From Anaeromyces robustus (lineage: Eukaryota > Neocallimastigomycota > Neocallimastigomycetes > Neocallimastigales > Neocallimastigaceae): a stretch of 64,000 nucleotides of DNA. The stretch's first letter is position 1; the number at the start of each line of letters is the position of its first letter. The stretch lies in contig MCFG01000283.1 in the NCBI GenBank assembly GCA_002104895.1, forward strand, positions 18,501-82,500, written 5' to 3'. Positions 37,601 to 49,376 of this stretch are shown here, piece by piece. The notes beneath the pieces are model-generated. The model did no database searches. It saw only the letters and a program-made list of their open reading frames with translations, and was not told the origin of the DNA. The translations under genes were made by a program, and so were the position numbers.

Positions 37601-40600
37601 TGTATCATATATATATATATCTCCTTTATAAATACAATGTTGACCCTGTAATAAGTATAATGAATTGTCACTTCTAATACAGTTCAACGTAATTGGATTT
37701 ATATATGGATCATTTGTTGATAAACTTGGTTTACATTCTGGAATCATAGCAACTTCACTCTCTGCTTTTGTAACTTCACATTTTTCATTAGTACATTTTA
37801 TTAATGCATCTTCAATACCTGTTCCTGCAGCATTTTCATACATATTTCCTTCTACTGCATCTATAAAAATACAAGAAGTTCCCTGGCTACCCCCTGTTAC
37901 TTTATAACATTTTACTACAGCATTTATTTTTTTACCAGATTGTATTGTGTTCAAATAATATTTATCATCCTCGACAACAATTCTTTTACATTTACCTTCA
38001 ATACATGAATAAGCATTTGAAATTGTACTATCATCTGATGATAATACTACATTATCCCCATCAGTAAATATATTTCTACTATCATTTATTTCTGTCAGAG
38101 ATACATAGTTCAATTCATATATCACTATATCATCACTATCACTTCCTGTAGCACGTCTTCTCTTTCCAGTGTTAATCTTACTAACTACCTTATTATGCGA
38201 TGGATCAGACTTATAAGTTCCATATTTAATGTTAGCTGTACCTGTTTCTCTTTCAATTACACATGAAGTTTTCGGTTCACAACTTCCATCTTTACATTCA
38301 ATACAACCACTTCCTTTTTTTGCATACCAACCATTTTTAATTTCATCTAAAACAATAACTTTACTATCATCGTCACTTCTTTTTACAGATGCCTTAGCTA
38401 CAATCTTAGTTGGTACACCTTCATCTGTAACATCATATCCATATATAAGTTCTTCCGCCAATTCTCTTTCAATACATTGTCCATCTATTTTACATTCATA
38501 TTTAAAATCTTCCTTTGGTATAAATAAAGAAACCAGTTCGGCTTCTCCTGATTTAATATTATATTTGAAATATCCTGCATTTGTTTCAAAATCATATTTA
38601 ATTTTTTCGTCTTTTCCACTTACACTAATTTCTATATCACCAGCTGTAGTTATTGTTGTTGTACCTTTAACTAATGTATATTTATCACTCTGTTGTTTAA
38701 CTGCCGTCACACTTAAACATACTGAACCAGCTTCTGTACTTGTTGTACATTTTGCTAATTCTTCAACTTCTTCTTTGAATAATAATGAATATTTACTTAT
38801 ATTAACCATTACATATCTTCCCTTTACACCTGGGAAATTCTTTGATTTAAGAACGTATACTTTTTCAGACGTTAATTCTTCAAAATTAAATGTAGTACTA
38901 AGATCTCCATTTTGACATAAATAAACACCGTTTTTAAATCCAACATTCTCACTTCCACATTTTGTATCAGTATTAGTAAGAGTGTAATAACTACATTTTT
39001 TATTTTCACATCTTATAATTTTTTCACTATCAATTGGAGGTTTAAAATTGAAATAAAATCCATCTACGATATCATCTTGTGAAATAATAGTACAATATCC
39101 ATTACTATCATTACTACATTTATATAATTTTTCCTTATATCTATCATAATAATAACCATTAGTATTAACTTGAGCTAATGATAAACCATTACCAGATGCT
39201 TTTTTTAATATAACATAAGTATCAGAAGCTACATATCCGTCAGGCAAAACAATATCTTTATCAAAATCAGTTATAGCGGCTACTACATATGTCTGCTGAG
39301 AAGTATCTCTAATTGACACTATTTCTTCACCATTACACCATACAATATCACCATAATATGTTGAAAATTTTCCATTAGCTAAAGAACATTCATCAACTGA
39401 AACGTCAATTAAAGAACAACTACTTTCACTTGTACATTTAATAATCTTTTTTCCTACATCATCATCTTCATGTACATACCATCCCTTCGTACTTACTTTA
39501 CCTTTTTCAAAATTACTATTAGTACTACTAATAACCCGAATTAATGGATATTCATAATTACTATAACTATCTCCATTGATATAATATCCTTTTCCCAATT
39601 GTTCATTCATATACTCTTTACATACTACGTTGTCATTTTCACTATAACATTTAATTAAATTTCCTTCTCCTTCTTTTGATAAATACCATGAATCAACTCC
39701 TGGATCTTTAATTAATATTAATTTACTATTAATATCACTATATATTAATTTACTATTTTCACCATCAACATAATAAGCTTCAACTTCTGGTTCTTCCTCC
39801 GTACAACCACTTAATGTACAAACAATTAACTTTTTACCATCTTCTTTTACTCCAGCATTAATATATGTACCTACTTTTGTAACTTCCTCATTACATTCAA
39901 ATGATTTACTACCATCAATTGTACACTTAATTAAACCTTTTCCACTTTGAACAGCATTTGCATACCATCCTTCTGATGGTTTACTATCTGATTCACATAA
40001 CTTCGTTGTTCCATCACAATATACTAATTTTTTATCTGGTTCTCCACTTAAGTAATATCCGGTTACCATATCAATTTCTTCACAAAGTTTACCGGTACAC
40101 TTTAATAATGCATTTACAACGTTTGTACTTTCAACTACCTTTCTAAGGTATACACCATCATTTATATCTTCAATATCAACAGAAATACACATTACTTTAC
40201 CTAATGATTTTTCACATTTTATTAAAGGTTTTGATCTATCTTGACTTATATAATAACCTTCTTTAACTTCAGTATTTTTTTCACATGACACTGTAGCTCC
40301 ACTACTAGTACATTGAATGATACCTTCATTACTTCCTTTTGGTAAAACATAATATCCTGCAGTTACAATTTGTTGTTTACATACACTTTCAAAACCTTCA
40401 AAAGTACTATCACATTTTGCATCTTCAGCACATGAATATAAATTATTATTGGTTAAACAATTAATTTCAGTATCACGTTCTTTACCTATACAGGTAGGAC
40501 CTTCGCCATCTCTTTTACTAACAGCTTCGTCGTCACATTGAATTATTTGGAAATTGACAACAGTATTTATATCAGCATTATTATATATACCAGCAACATT

Positions 40601-43600
40601 TCCACCTTCACATCCGGCGGTAGAACATTTATATAAATTACCTGCTTTATTTCCTTCAGTTAATAATATTCCATTTTCATCGGTAATGTAATATTCAATA
40701 CTAGTTGGTGTTACTTCAACAATTTTATTACTTTCAACACTAATTAATATATCACCAGAACTACCAGGGAAATAACTAAGATTTTTAATATGTTTACCTG
40801 AAGTATTTAATGTTGCATTTTCATCAAGACATAAAGTCAAATCACCACTACCTTTTTTAATTTTACCTGCACTGCCATCTTCATTACAATCAGCAGCAGA
40901 ATCTTTTTCAGAACATCCAGTACCTTTAGTACATTCTATATATTTATTTTCATCTGAACTTCTATAATAACCACTAGCAACTTTACTTTTAATAATAATA
41001 TTTTTATTACTGTCAATAAGATTACTACCATAACTATCTACATAATAATTTCCTTCTACTACTTCTAATCCTTCACAACTTTTTTGATCTTCATCTTCAC
41101 CTTCTTTTTTTTCTCTGTAAGTACATTTAATTAGACTTCCACTGACTACATTATCTTGTAAAATACGATTATTATTATCAATTAAATATACGTTTGTTCC
41201 ATATTGAGATTGTGTAAACATTTCTAATTTATTACATTTATTTCCACTCACAGTACAATCAATAACTTTTTTACCCAATCCATCTATATATTTGGAAGAA
41301 ACTGCGTCAATTTCTTCACATGAATTTTGTGCTTCACAATAAATAAGTTTTTTATTTCCGTTTTCGTTAACATATAAAGTTTTTACCGATGCAGCATCGG
41401 TAACCCACTTATATACGATTGTTTTTGTGCCTTCTGCACTTGTAATTTCTACACCTTTAACGGTAATTAATGGTTTATCTTCTTTATCACTTCCAGCATT
41501 TAAATAATATTTATTTCCAATATCAGATTGTAAAGGATTATCAGTCGATTCACCAGCGCCACACTGTGAAGCAGTACAAATAATTAAACCTTTATCACTT
41601 CCATAAAGATATACGCCTCTACCAATACCACTTTCCATATTACAACTGACACCACTACAATTAATCAAATCAAATTTATAATTACTACTGGAACCTGAAC
41701 TTACTGGATAATAATTTGCACCTTTTTGAATTTTAAATTTAGCATCAGTACCACCACTACTTTTTGCACTAATGACATAAGTTCTATCACCACCATAAAT
41801 AACATGGAATAATCCATTTTTTCCTACATAATCCGATCTACTTAAATAAGTACATTTTTTACTTCCATCACAATAGATTATATAATCTTCTGAATAATAA
41901 TAATAATCAAATTCATTTGCAGTAACTTTATTACAATTAGAAGTATCAAGTTCCGTAGCATCATCTCTTTTAACACAATTTATTACATCAGAATCATTAC
42001 TAACACTTATATAACCTTTTTTACTTACAGTATTAAATTTTATATATTCATCTGTAACTTTATTAGTATCTTTATCAACAACTTGACCAATTTGAAGTTC
42101 ATAATATCTTTGACCTTCAATAAAACCAATACTTTGATTGTCCAAACCATATAAATATTCATGACTTTCAAATTTAATTCCTTTAGAATTAACACATAAT
42201 CCTACGGATTCTTCTCCATTATCATCACTAATTTTAACTAAATTACCATCAGTACTACATATATCAGTAGTAGGTTCAGCTCTTAAATTACATTTAACTT
42301 TTTTAACTTTAATATTGTTATAAGTTTTTCCTCCTATAGTTATTTCGACATTTTCATTTTGAGTTTCATCAATTTTTATATTTTTTATTTTACAGATAAT
42401 ATATGGGAAATCCGTCGAAGTCAATCCATCATGATTCATATAAATACCAGCAACTTCTGTAACTGTAGTAGAGGATCCAGCACCATCATAATAAACAATA
42501 TAACCATCGGTAGTAGTATCAGTTACAGTCTTACCATCATCATCAATAAAGTAATATCCTTTATCCGTTGCAGCATCTTTATAATTATTTTAAATAAAAA
42601 TTAAAATTAAAATAAAATATTAATACTTAAATATAATTCTTATTTGTTAAATTTTATTTTTATAAATAATTACAAATATAAATATAAATTTTAATTTATT
42701 ACAATTAGTTGCTGAAGGTACAAATTTTTGGGAAGTCGGTGTCTTAGTAGGAGTTTCAACATATGTATAAGTATAAGAAGGATTGAATTTCAAATTGGAT
42801 ACTTTATTAAATAATAAATATATATTAATAAAATAATTAATATTAATAATTTTTTATCCTTTAAAAAAACCTTTATTTTATTTATTCATTATATATTTTT
42901 TGATGATTTTTGATTTAAATAATTTAATTTATATATATTATTTATAATATTATTATTATTATTATTATTTTTGCATACCTGAACAAACACTTGGTGATCC
43001 ATTACAATTTACTCTTCCACCATCCATTAAGATACCAGATTTGTCATAGTCCTTATCATAAATTATATAATTGCTGGTAATATCTACTGGATAGTATTTT
43101 TGAGCTGTCCTACCAAAAATACTACCTTCAACTGCTTTAACAAATTTTTTAACAGGATCACTACCGACAAATCTTTGTGATTCATTTTCATCAAGACATA
43201 ATACAGCATTATAATTTGAATTAATTAATTTACCGGCATTATCACTATCACATTCCATACCTTCAGTAGTTGGTAATTGAATAAGTTGACAACCAACGTC
43301 ATCATTAATATCCTTACATTCAATAACATATTGATAAGAATCTTTGATTTGACCAGAACTAACACTAATTTTACTAAGTGCTAAACGATAGTAACCAACA
43401 GATGGTTCTTCAATAACTTCACAAGTTCTTTTATCACCACTAACATTAAAAAGTGTTAAATATTTGTTACCAGTAGCATCTGTACCTAAATGATAACCGT
43501 TATTGTTGCTATTACATTTTGCTGATGCACTACAAGAAGCATCTACGAAAGTAGTTTTTGCAGTTACAGTTATTTCACAGGGATCAGCACTAATATTAGT

Positions 43601-44976
43601 TTTACTACCGTTTTCTTGAGAAGTTCCAATACAACTACCATTCATACAAGTAATATATTTACCAGAACTATTTTCGGTATCACAAAAGTCCTCAAATCTC
43701 GTAATTAATTTACCATCCTTATTGACACATTGATCCTCTAATTAAAAAAATTTTATATAATAAAATAAATTTAATTAATATATCAATTACAATACAATAA
43801 TTAATTTTAATTTTTTTTTTGAAATAAAAATTACTATTATTAATCATAACAATACTTTATTAATTATTATTAATTAATAATTAATTATTATTTACTATTA
43901 TTAATTATTATTATTATTATTATTATAGAAATATTTTTTAAAAAAAAATACCTCTTCTCGTATAAGTAGGATCGAATGTAATAGAAGCACCATCAGATTT
44001 TACAACGAAATAATCAACAGCGTTATTAAAATTAAAAATGTTACCATTATTCTTAACAAGATAATTTCCTTCAGTAATATCAATATTTAAATATCCAACT
44101 GAACCTGATTTAAAAGCACCTAAACATAATCTATATTCAGGAACAGGATCAGATCTTGATTTGGTACTAGAAGTGTCTAAAAATTTATAAAGACTACCAG
44201 CTTTACTATCATTACAAGTAGATTCTGTTAATTCACCCATAAATTTACATTCACCATTGGCATTACAGGATATAAATTCAACAATATCATTAGTATCGTC
44301 TTTATAAGCGTGTTTATAATAACCTGGTACAGGATTATTAAATAATCTAGAATTACTTGATGTTGTTTTGTCAAAATAATACAATTTTCCTGTTTTTCCT
44401 GTAGCAACAACTGTTGTTAAATCATCACCCAATAAATAAAATCCTGTAACACCTATTATTTTATAAATTTATATTTATATAAAATTTTTTAATAAATATT
44501 GTTGTTAAAAAATTTAATAATTTTAATTATTGAAAAAAAACTTACAATTTGGTTGTGTCACTGGGGGTGTTGCTTTATCATCAGTCACGAGTTTATATTT
44601 TCCATAATCATTACCATCTTTTTCAAAACTACATGTACGAACTATTAAAATTTTAAATTATTTTATTAATTGATATTTAAAAATGAAAAAAAAAAAGTTA
44701 ATAACATAACATATTTTAAAAATAAAGAGAAAATAAAATATATATATTATTAAATTTTAATAATAAATCTGTATTTACCAACTACTTCTGCTCCTCTAAC
44801 GAAATTATTAATAAGACCTACCAGTAAGGGCAGGCTAAATCATTATTATAATAATTTATATATATATAGATTATTAATTAAAAATATTAAATAAGTTATT
44901 GCTTTTACCTTTTTAAAATTAATATATAATCTAATAAACGACTATGAACTTACCTTAAATATTTAAAATTAACCAT
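25469..44976 (-). CDS. scaA: Giant ScaA-type scaffoldin, about 6,213 residues, seven exons, cell-surface anchored
   Basis: Exons on the minus strand: 44976-44954, 44834-44779, 44641-44546, 44452-43952, 43737-42979, 42801-42703 and 42576-25469. The spliced length is 18,642 nt with no frame break. Intron 1 is phase 2; all others are phase 1 and 93-214 bp long. The protein starts MVNFKYLSLPLLVGLINNFV then RGA, with signal cleavage likely after Ala23. Several thousand residues of GYY/GWY..LIKC...C repeats follow, interspersed with FP..VLVK-type blocks. Near the end come an acidic Glu-rich segment (about 5,835-5,895), a Pro/Thr/Ser stalk (about 6,145-6,185) and a hydrophobic tail (SITFYIILFVFAFLIQY) after small residues SGALS, as in GPI-anchored proteins. 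Fungal scaffoldins of this size and layout bind dockerins of plant-cell-wall-degrading enzymes outside the cell. Which repeats bind is not shown by sequence. Exon 7 alone is 17.1 kb without an intron. Confidence 0.88.
26440..26640 (-). other. Acidic Glu/Asp/Gly-rich segment in the large scaffoldin
   Basis: Directly after a dibasic site (DLRKRQ) comes a run of about 55 residues dominated by Glu, with Gly, Asn and Asp. The Cys-containing repeats resume afterwards. Its charge sets it apart from the array. It may act as a disordered spacer or calcium-binding surface; that is inference. Confidence 0.75.
42703..42801 (-). other. 99-bp Pro/Thr-rich cassette exon of the large scaffoldin
   Basis: The 33-codon exon, between AAAG and GTAATA splice sites, encodes a linker-like segment with YVETPTKTPTSQKFVPSATN. 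Both flanking introns are phase 1, so including or skipping it keeps the frame (G joined to AT gives Asp if skipped, T joined to AT gives Tyr if included). Its composition resembles the Pro/Thr stalk at the C-terminus of the same protein and differs from the surrounding repeats. Likely a flexible, O-glycosylated spacer, possibly alternatively spliced. Confidence 0.65.
44779..44976 (-). other. Signal-peptide exons of the large scaffoldin
   Basis: Exon 1 (44976-44954) encodes MVNFKYL and stops at AG before GTAAGT. Exon 2 (44834-44779) follows a GATTTAG acceptor and gives LPLLVGLINNFVRGAEVV, ending GTT G before GTAAAT. The joined segment has a basic N-region, a hydrophobic core and an R-G-A cleavage site. 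Neither exon forms an ORF long enough to be found on its own; they were located through phase agreement and the match to the first scaffoldin gene. Confidence 0.75.
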
Positions 44977-45448
44977 AATTTCCTTTTTGGTATATTACTT
45001 AAAAGGTTTTTAAAGGAAATTTTGTTTAATTTTGTATTTTATTTATGTAAAAGTTTTAATAAATAAATAAATAAACAATCAAAAATAATTTCCACTTGCT
45101 TTTATATTTTATTTACAAAAAAAGAAAAACAAAAGATATTCACAATTAAATTACAAAAAATTATTAATTACTTTTTTTATTTACAAAGTTCTGCTTTCAT
45201 TCACCACAGTAAAATTATTAACATAAAAATTAAAAAAAAAATAATTAATAAAAAAAATTAATAATAATTATTAACAAATAATAATTAAATAATGAGTATA
45301 GCACATTAATATTAATTATAATAATAAATAAATAAGAATTAAAGTAATATTAAGCAGGTTATAGTAATATTTTACTATTAATTACTATAATTATTATCTA
45401 TTATATTATATAATGATAAAAACTCAAACTTATTATTATTTGTACTAC

Positions 45449-45504
<56 letters not shown>

Positions 45505-46575
45505 TAATAATTTATAATTAATTTAATTACCTTTTTTTATATTTAACTTATTTTTTTTTTTTTGAAAAAAATTCTTTTTACAATGATGAAAAGAAGTTTT
45601 TTCTTTTATTTTCTTTTCTCTTTCTTTAATTCCAAAAATAAAAGATTTTTTTCTTTTGTAAATTAAATAAATGTGTTAATTGTTAAAAAAAAAGAAAAAG
45701 AATGAAATGGTAAAAAAAAAAAAAAAAAGAAAAAAAAAGAAACAAAAAAAAAGCCCCTTATTTATTAACTTTTTCCTTATTTTTTTCTTTTTTAAAACTG
45801 TAAAAAAAATGTTGATTGAATAGAAAAGAAAAAAAAAAAGAGAATTATATAAATTTTTTGTATGAAGGAATTTTTTTTATTATTTTTATATTTTTTTTTC
45901 TTTTTTTTACTTTTTTTATTGATTTTTCAAATTTCCCAAATTAATTTTAATTTTAAATTCAGCTTATGCAAAAAAAAAAAATTAAAAAAAAAATTAAAAA
46001 AAAAAATATAATTTTATTATTTAATGAATTAATTTTTTATTTTTAATTTAATTATTAATTAAATTTAATTATTAATTTAATAAATTATTAAAAAAAATTT
46101 TTTTTAATATTTCTTCCATTAATTTGTTATTTCTATGGATTAGAAAAAGAATAAAAAAAAAAAAGAATAAAAAAATTTTTTTTATTATGATGATGATGAT
46201 TATTATTAAAAAATAATTTAAAATAAAAATTATTTATGACGTAATCATTAATCAATGCCAAAATAACAATAATTAATTAATTAATATTTACAATATTTTA
46301 TTATTTGTTATTATAAAGATTAACTTAACTAACCTTATTAATTATATTAATATAATTAATCTGACTTTAAAAAAAATTTTTTTTTTTTTTTTTTTTGAGA
46401 AAATTTTTTTTTAATTATTTTTTATTAGTATTATTATTAATTATCTCTGTTATATGTTTAAATATTTTAAAAAAAAAATAAAAAAAATCTGACTTTGAAT
46501 TTTAATCATTCCGAAAGAAATAACCTAAATCAATAATGCTAAAAAAAAATTTTTTTTTTTTTATGAACAGAAAAA

Positions 46576-46626
<51 letters not shown>

Positions 46627-47440
46627 TTAAAAGAGATAATTAAAGATTCAATGAATAATTCAAAAAAAAAAATTTTTTTAAAAAAAAAAAAAGATTCAAT
46701 GATTGGATTAATAATATAAAAAAAATTGTATACTTTGAAAGATAATAAGGGATTATTTTAAATCTATTAATAAATGTAATGTCGTCATATTTTACTCTCT
46801 ATTTTTTTTCTATTTATAATAATAATTATTAATGATTAAAATAATAAAAGAAAAAACTAGTTAATTAATAAGTATTTTTATTAATGTGTAAATATCATAT
46901 ATTAATCTTGTATTATATATTATAAAACAGTTTTTTAATTTTTTATTTTTTTTTTACTTTATTATATAAAATATTTATGTATAATGACCTATGTATATCA
47001 TTTTTTGATATATAACTGTAATTACAATTCCTAATAAACATATAACTAATGAACACTAATACTATTATGATATTATAATAGTTTTATTAACTATTTACGA
47101 AAAAAAACAAAACATATTTTTTTTCTTTTTTTAATAGTAGAAAGTATATTAATTAATGAAATGAAATAAAAGTAACATAACATTTAATTATTTACTTTCT
47201 ATTTTTTTTTCTATTATTGAAATAATAAATAATTAATTATTAAATAGATCAATTAAAAAACAAATAAATAAATAGGTTATTATTATTATTATATATCTAT
47301 CTTATTATTAGTATAATAAATGTATAATACTGTAATCTATTTAATATTTTTTTAAAATTATTATTATTTTTGTATAGGTTATATATAGTGTTATAGAGTT
47401 ATTATTTAGTATTTAGTGATTATTAAATTATAAGAAATTG
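44977..47440. other. AT-rich region upstream of the large scaffoldin
   Basis: Holds A/T runs, (ATT)n microsatellites at about 45450-45505 and 46575-46627, and A-rich/T-rich tracts. Purine-biased A-with-G runs lie at about 45690-45760. The scaffoldin promoter should be in the first part, but no individual element could be named. No coding segment was seen on either strand. Confidence 0.5.
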
Positions 47441-47900
47441 TTCAACCCTGTAAAAATTATTTTTAACAGATAAAGGAGGGGTCTTGTAACAATCATCAAT
47501 TTCTTCAACCCTGTAAAATTTTTTTTAACAGATAAAGGGGGGTCTTGTAACAATCATCAATTTCTTCAACCCTGTAAAATTTTTTTTAACAGATAAAGGG
47601 GGGTCTTGTAACAATCATCAATTTGTTCAACCCTGTAAAATTTTTTTTAACAGATAAAGGGGGGTCTTGTAACAATTATTTTGTTCAACCCTGTAAATTT
47701 TTTTTAACAGATAAAGGGGTCTTGTAACAATCATCACTTTGTTCAATCCTATAAATTTCTTTTTAACAGATAAAGGGGCCATGTAATAATTTGTTCAACC
47801 CTGTAAATTTTTTTTTTAACAGATAAAGGGGTCTTGTAACAATTACTTTGTTCAATCCTGTAAATTTTTTTTTTAACAGATAAAGGGGTCTTGTAACAAC
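47441..47900 (+). repeat. Minisatellite, eight copies of a 52-63 bp unit
   Basis: Units start at 47441, 47504, 47565, 47626, 47684, 47742, 47794 and 47851. Each contains TTCAACCCTGTAAA, a T run, TTTAACAGATAAAGGGG and TCTTGTAACAA, usually followed by TCATCA. Early copies are nearly identical. Later copies shorten by losing the TCATCAATTTC end and by varying the T run. The G4-6 block stands out in this AT-rich DNA. Confidence 0.92.
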
Positions 47901-47957
47901 TTTTTAACTCTTATTTAATTTCGTATAGATTTTTTTTCTATATATTACTTGTTGCTT

Positions 47958-48111
47958 GAAATTGTTTGAAATAGTTGTAAAAGAAAAAAAAAACATTTTA
48001 TTTGTAATGAAATTGTTTGAAATAGTTGCAAAAGAAAAAAAAAAACATTTTATTTGTAATGAAATTGTTTGAAATAGTTGCAAAAGAAAAAAAAAACATT
48101 TTATTTGTAAT
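47958..48111 (+). repeat. Minisatellite, three copies of a 51-52 bp unit
   Basis: Units start at 47958, 48009 and 48061, each reading GAAATTGTTTGAAATAGTTG then (C/T)AAAAG, an A run, and ACATTTTATTTGTAAT. They differ mainly in the A-run length. The array lies about 60 bp right of the eight-copy array but has an unrelated unit. Confidence 0.9.
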
Positions 48112-48192
48112 TACTTATTACCTTTATTTTTTTTTTCTTTTTTTTAAGTGTTAAAATTGGTGGAATTAATTAATAGATTTAGTGATTGGAAT

Positions 48193-48329
48193 TTACGAGA
48201 AATAGCGTAAAGCGTGGAAAATGCTTTGGACAAGTGTATGTATGTAAAGGTGCAAGAACCATTAATAAAATTATTCAAAAGTATGAATTAAAGGTTCCTG
48301 GTGTCGATGTTATCCTTCATTTATCTTAG
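48193..48329 (+). pseudogene. Unrecognised coding relic
   Basis: Between two stop codons a frame without ATG reads LEFTRNSVKRGKCFGQVYVC, then KGARTINKIIQKYELKVPG and VDVILHLS. Its residue mix (Gly, Val, Arg, Cys in codons with G and C) is unlike random translation of AT-rich DNA, so it is probably the remnant of a real protein. I do not recognise the family. It sits between minisatellites and a retrotransposon relic. Confidence 0.4.
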
Positions 48330-48870
48330 ATATGTTAGTCAAATTTATTTGCTTATGAGCTGAAAACCAGTCTATGTCTAATATTGCGCAATAAAAGGTA
48401 AACCGAATAAGTAGAATTTCACCTTGTAATTGTGATCTTTGTTGGAGACTGAGATTGGAAATATTTCGTCTAGAATGGATTGGTTTTCACCAATTCCTAA
48501 GATATTTGGAAGTTTTGTTTCGGTCGTAAATGTAATGTTATTTTCCTTGGCATAATATTCTTCCATAAGGCTAAGTTGAGAACCGGAATCAAGGAGAATT
48601 TTAGTCTTAATAGAAGTACTTGAGACTAAAAGAGTGATTTCATAAATATATAGCTTTAAATTTAGTTGATTGGATATTCTTGAAATAGAGTTAAGGTTGA
48701 TTTTTCGGTTAGTAATATAAGGAGTACTAGTAGATGTTTTTTCTTGTTTTTAAGTGGACATTTATTCAAAAAATTTTCATAGAACCGCAGTAGGCTTTCT
48801 CCTTTTCTTCATTAGACTGTGATCTGTGAAATTTAAATTTCGAAGTTTTCTTAACAAAGTTTTAAAGAAC
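48330..48870 (-). pseudogene. Ty3/gypsy gag-protease relic
   Basis: The minus strand keeps the retropepsin active site LLDSGSQLSLMEEYY. It continues through an ORF (48566-48378) and, after frame breaks, a DIDWFSAHKQI segment like the end of gypsy proteases. Upstream, a broken zinc knuckle can be read (YCGS...NKCPLKNK), as at the end of Gag. Protease would cut the Gag-Pol polyprotein. Frames are broken at several points, and no RT follows, so this is a fragment. Confidence 0.7.
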
Positions 48871-49240
48871 AGAAGTCCAACAATAATAATTCTTATGAAA
48901 CTTAGAAACATCTCAATATGAAAAGTAAACATGAACTATTAGACACAAACAAACAACAGTTTAGTATCAAATATTTTTATTTATTTTATTATTTTTTTGT
49001 TAATAAAAACTCGAATTTTCAAATGAAAAAATTCTTGAATATTTATAAACACTATTTTAAAATATTTTAATTACATTTTTCATGAGTTATTATATTCTAA
49101 ATCTAATTGGTCTATTAACCTTTTTATAATAAAATAATATTATCATTTAATACACTTCATAATATATTAATATATAATAAAATAATAATAAAAAATAAAA
49201 TAATAAAATAGTAAAAATAAAAATATAAATTTTAGCAAAA

Positions 49241-49312
49241 GGCATTCCTGTGTATTGAACTCAGGAATACTAAGCAGAGTTCTAGTGCTTAACGAGTAAG
49301 ACAACTCTATAA
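49241..49312 (-). tRNA. tRNA-like relic (Gln-like), low confidence
   Basis: On the minus strand, GTCTTACTCGTTAAGCAC resembles a D-arm, ACTAGAACTCTGCTTAGT an anticodon arm with a CTCTG loop like that of tRNA-Gln(CTG), and GAGTTCAATAC a T-loop. The 3' end GAATGCC is followed by TTTT, like a Pol III terminator. The acceptor 5' strand does not pair with the 3' strand, the anticodon loop has eight bases, and the T-stem has a mismatch. It is therefore probably a decayed tRNA or a tRNA-derived element head. Confidence 0.35.
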
Positions 49313-49376
49313 TTTTCATTATTCTTTACAAAAGTTTGATTTTTTTTGTTACCGCTTGTAATGTTTGGGTGAAGTT

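Noticed and set aside
25755-42604. Many plus-strand ORFs opposite the large scaffoldin, including one of 228 codons near 38229
   Set aside because: The minus strand has a single open frame of 17 kb with family repeats; the opposite ORFs follow from its codon bias.
47441-47900. CRISPR-like array
   Set aside because: The whole 52-63 bp unit is repeated, with no unique spacers, in a eukaryotic nuclear context.
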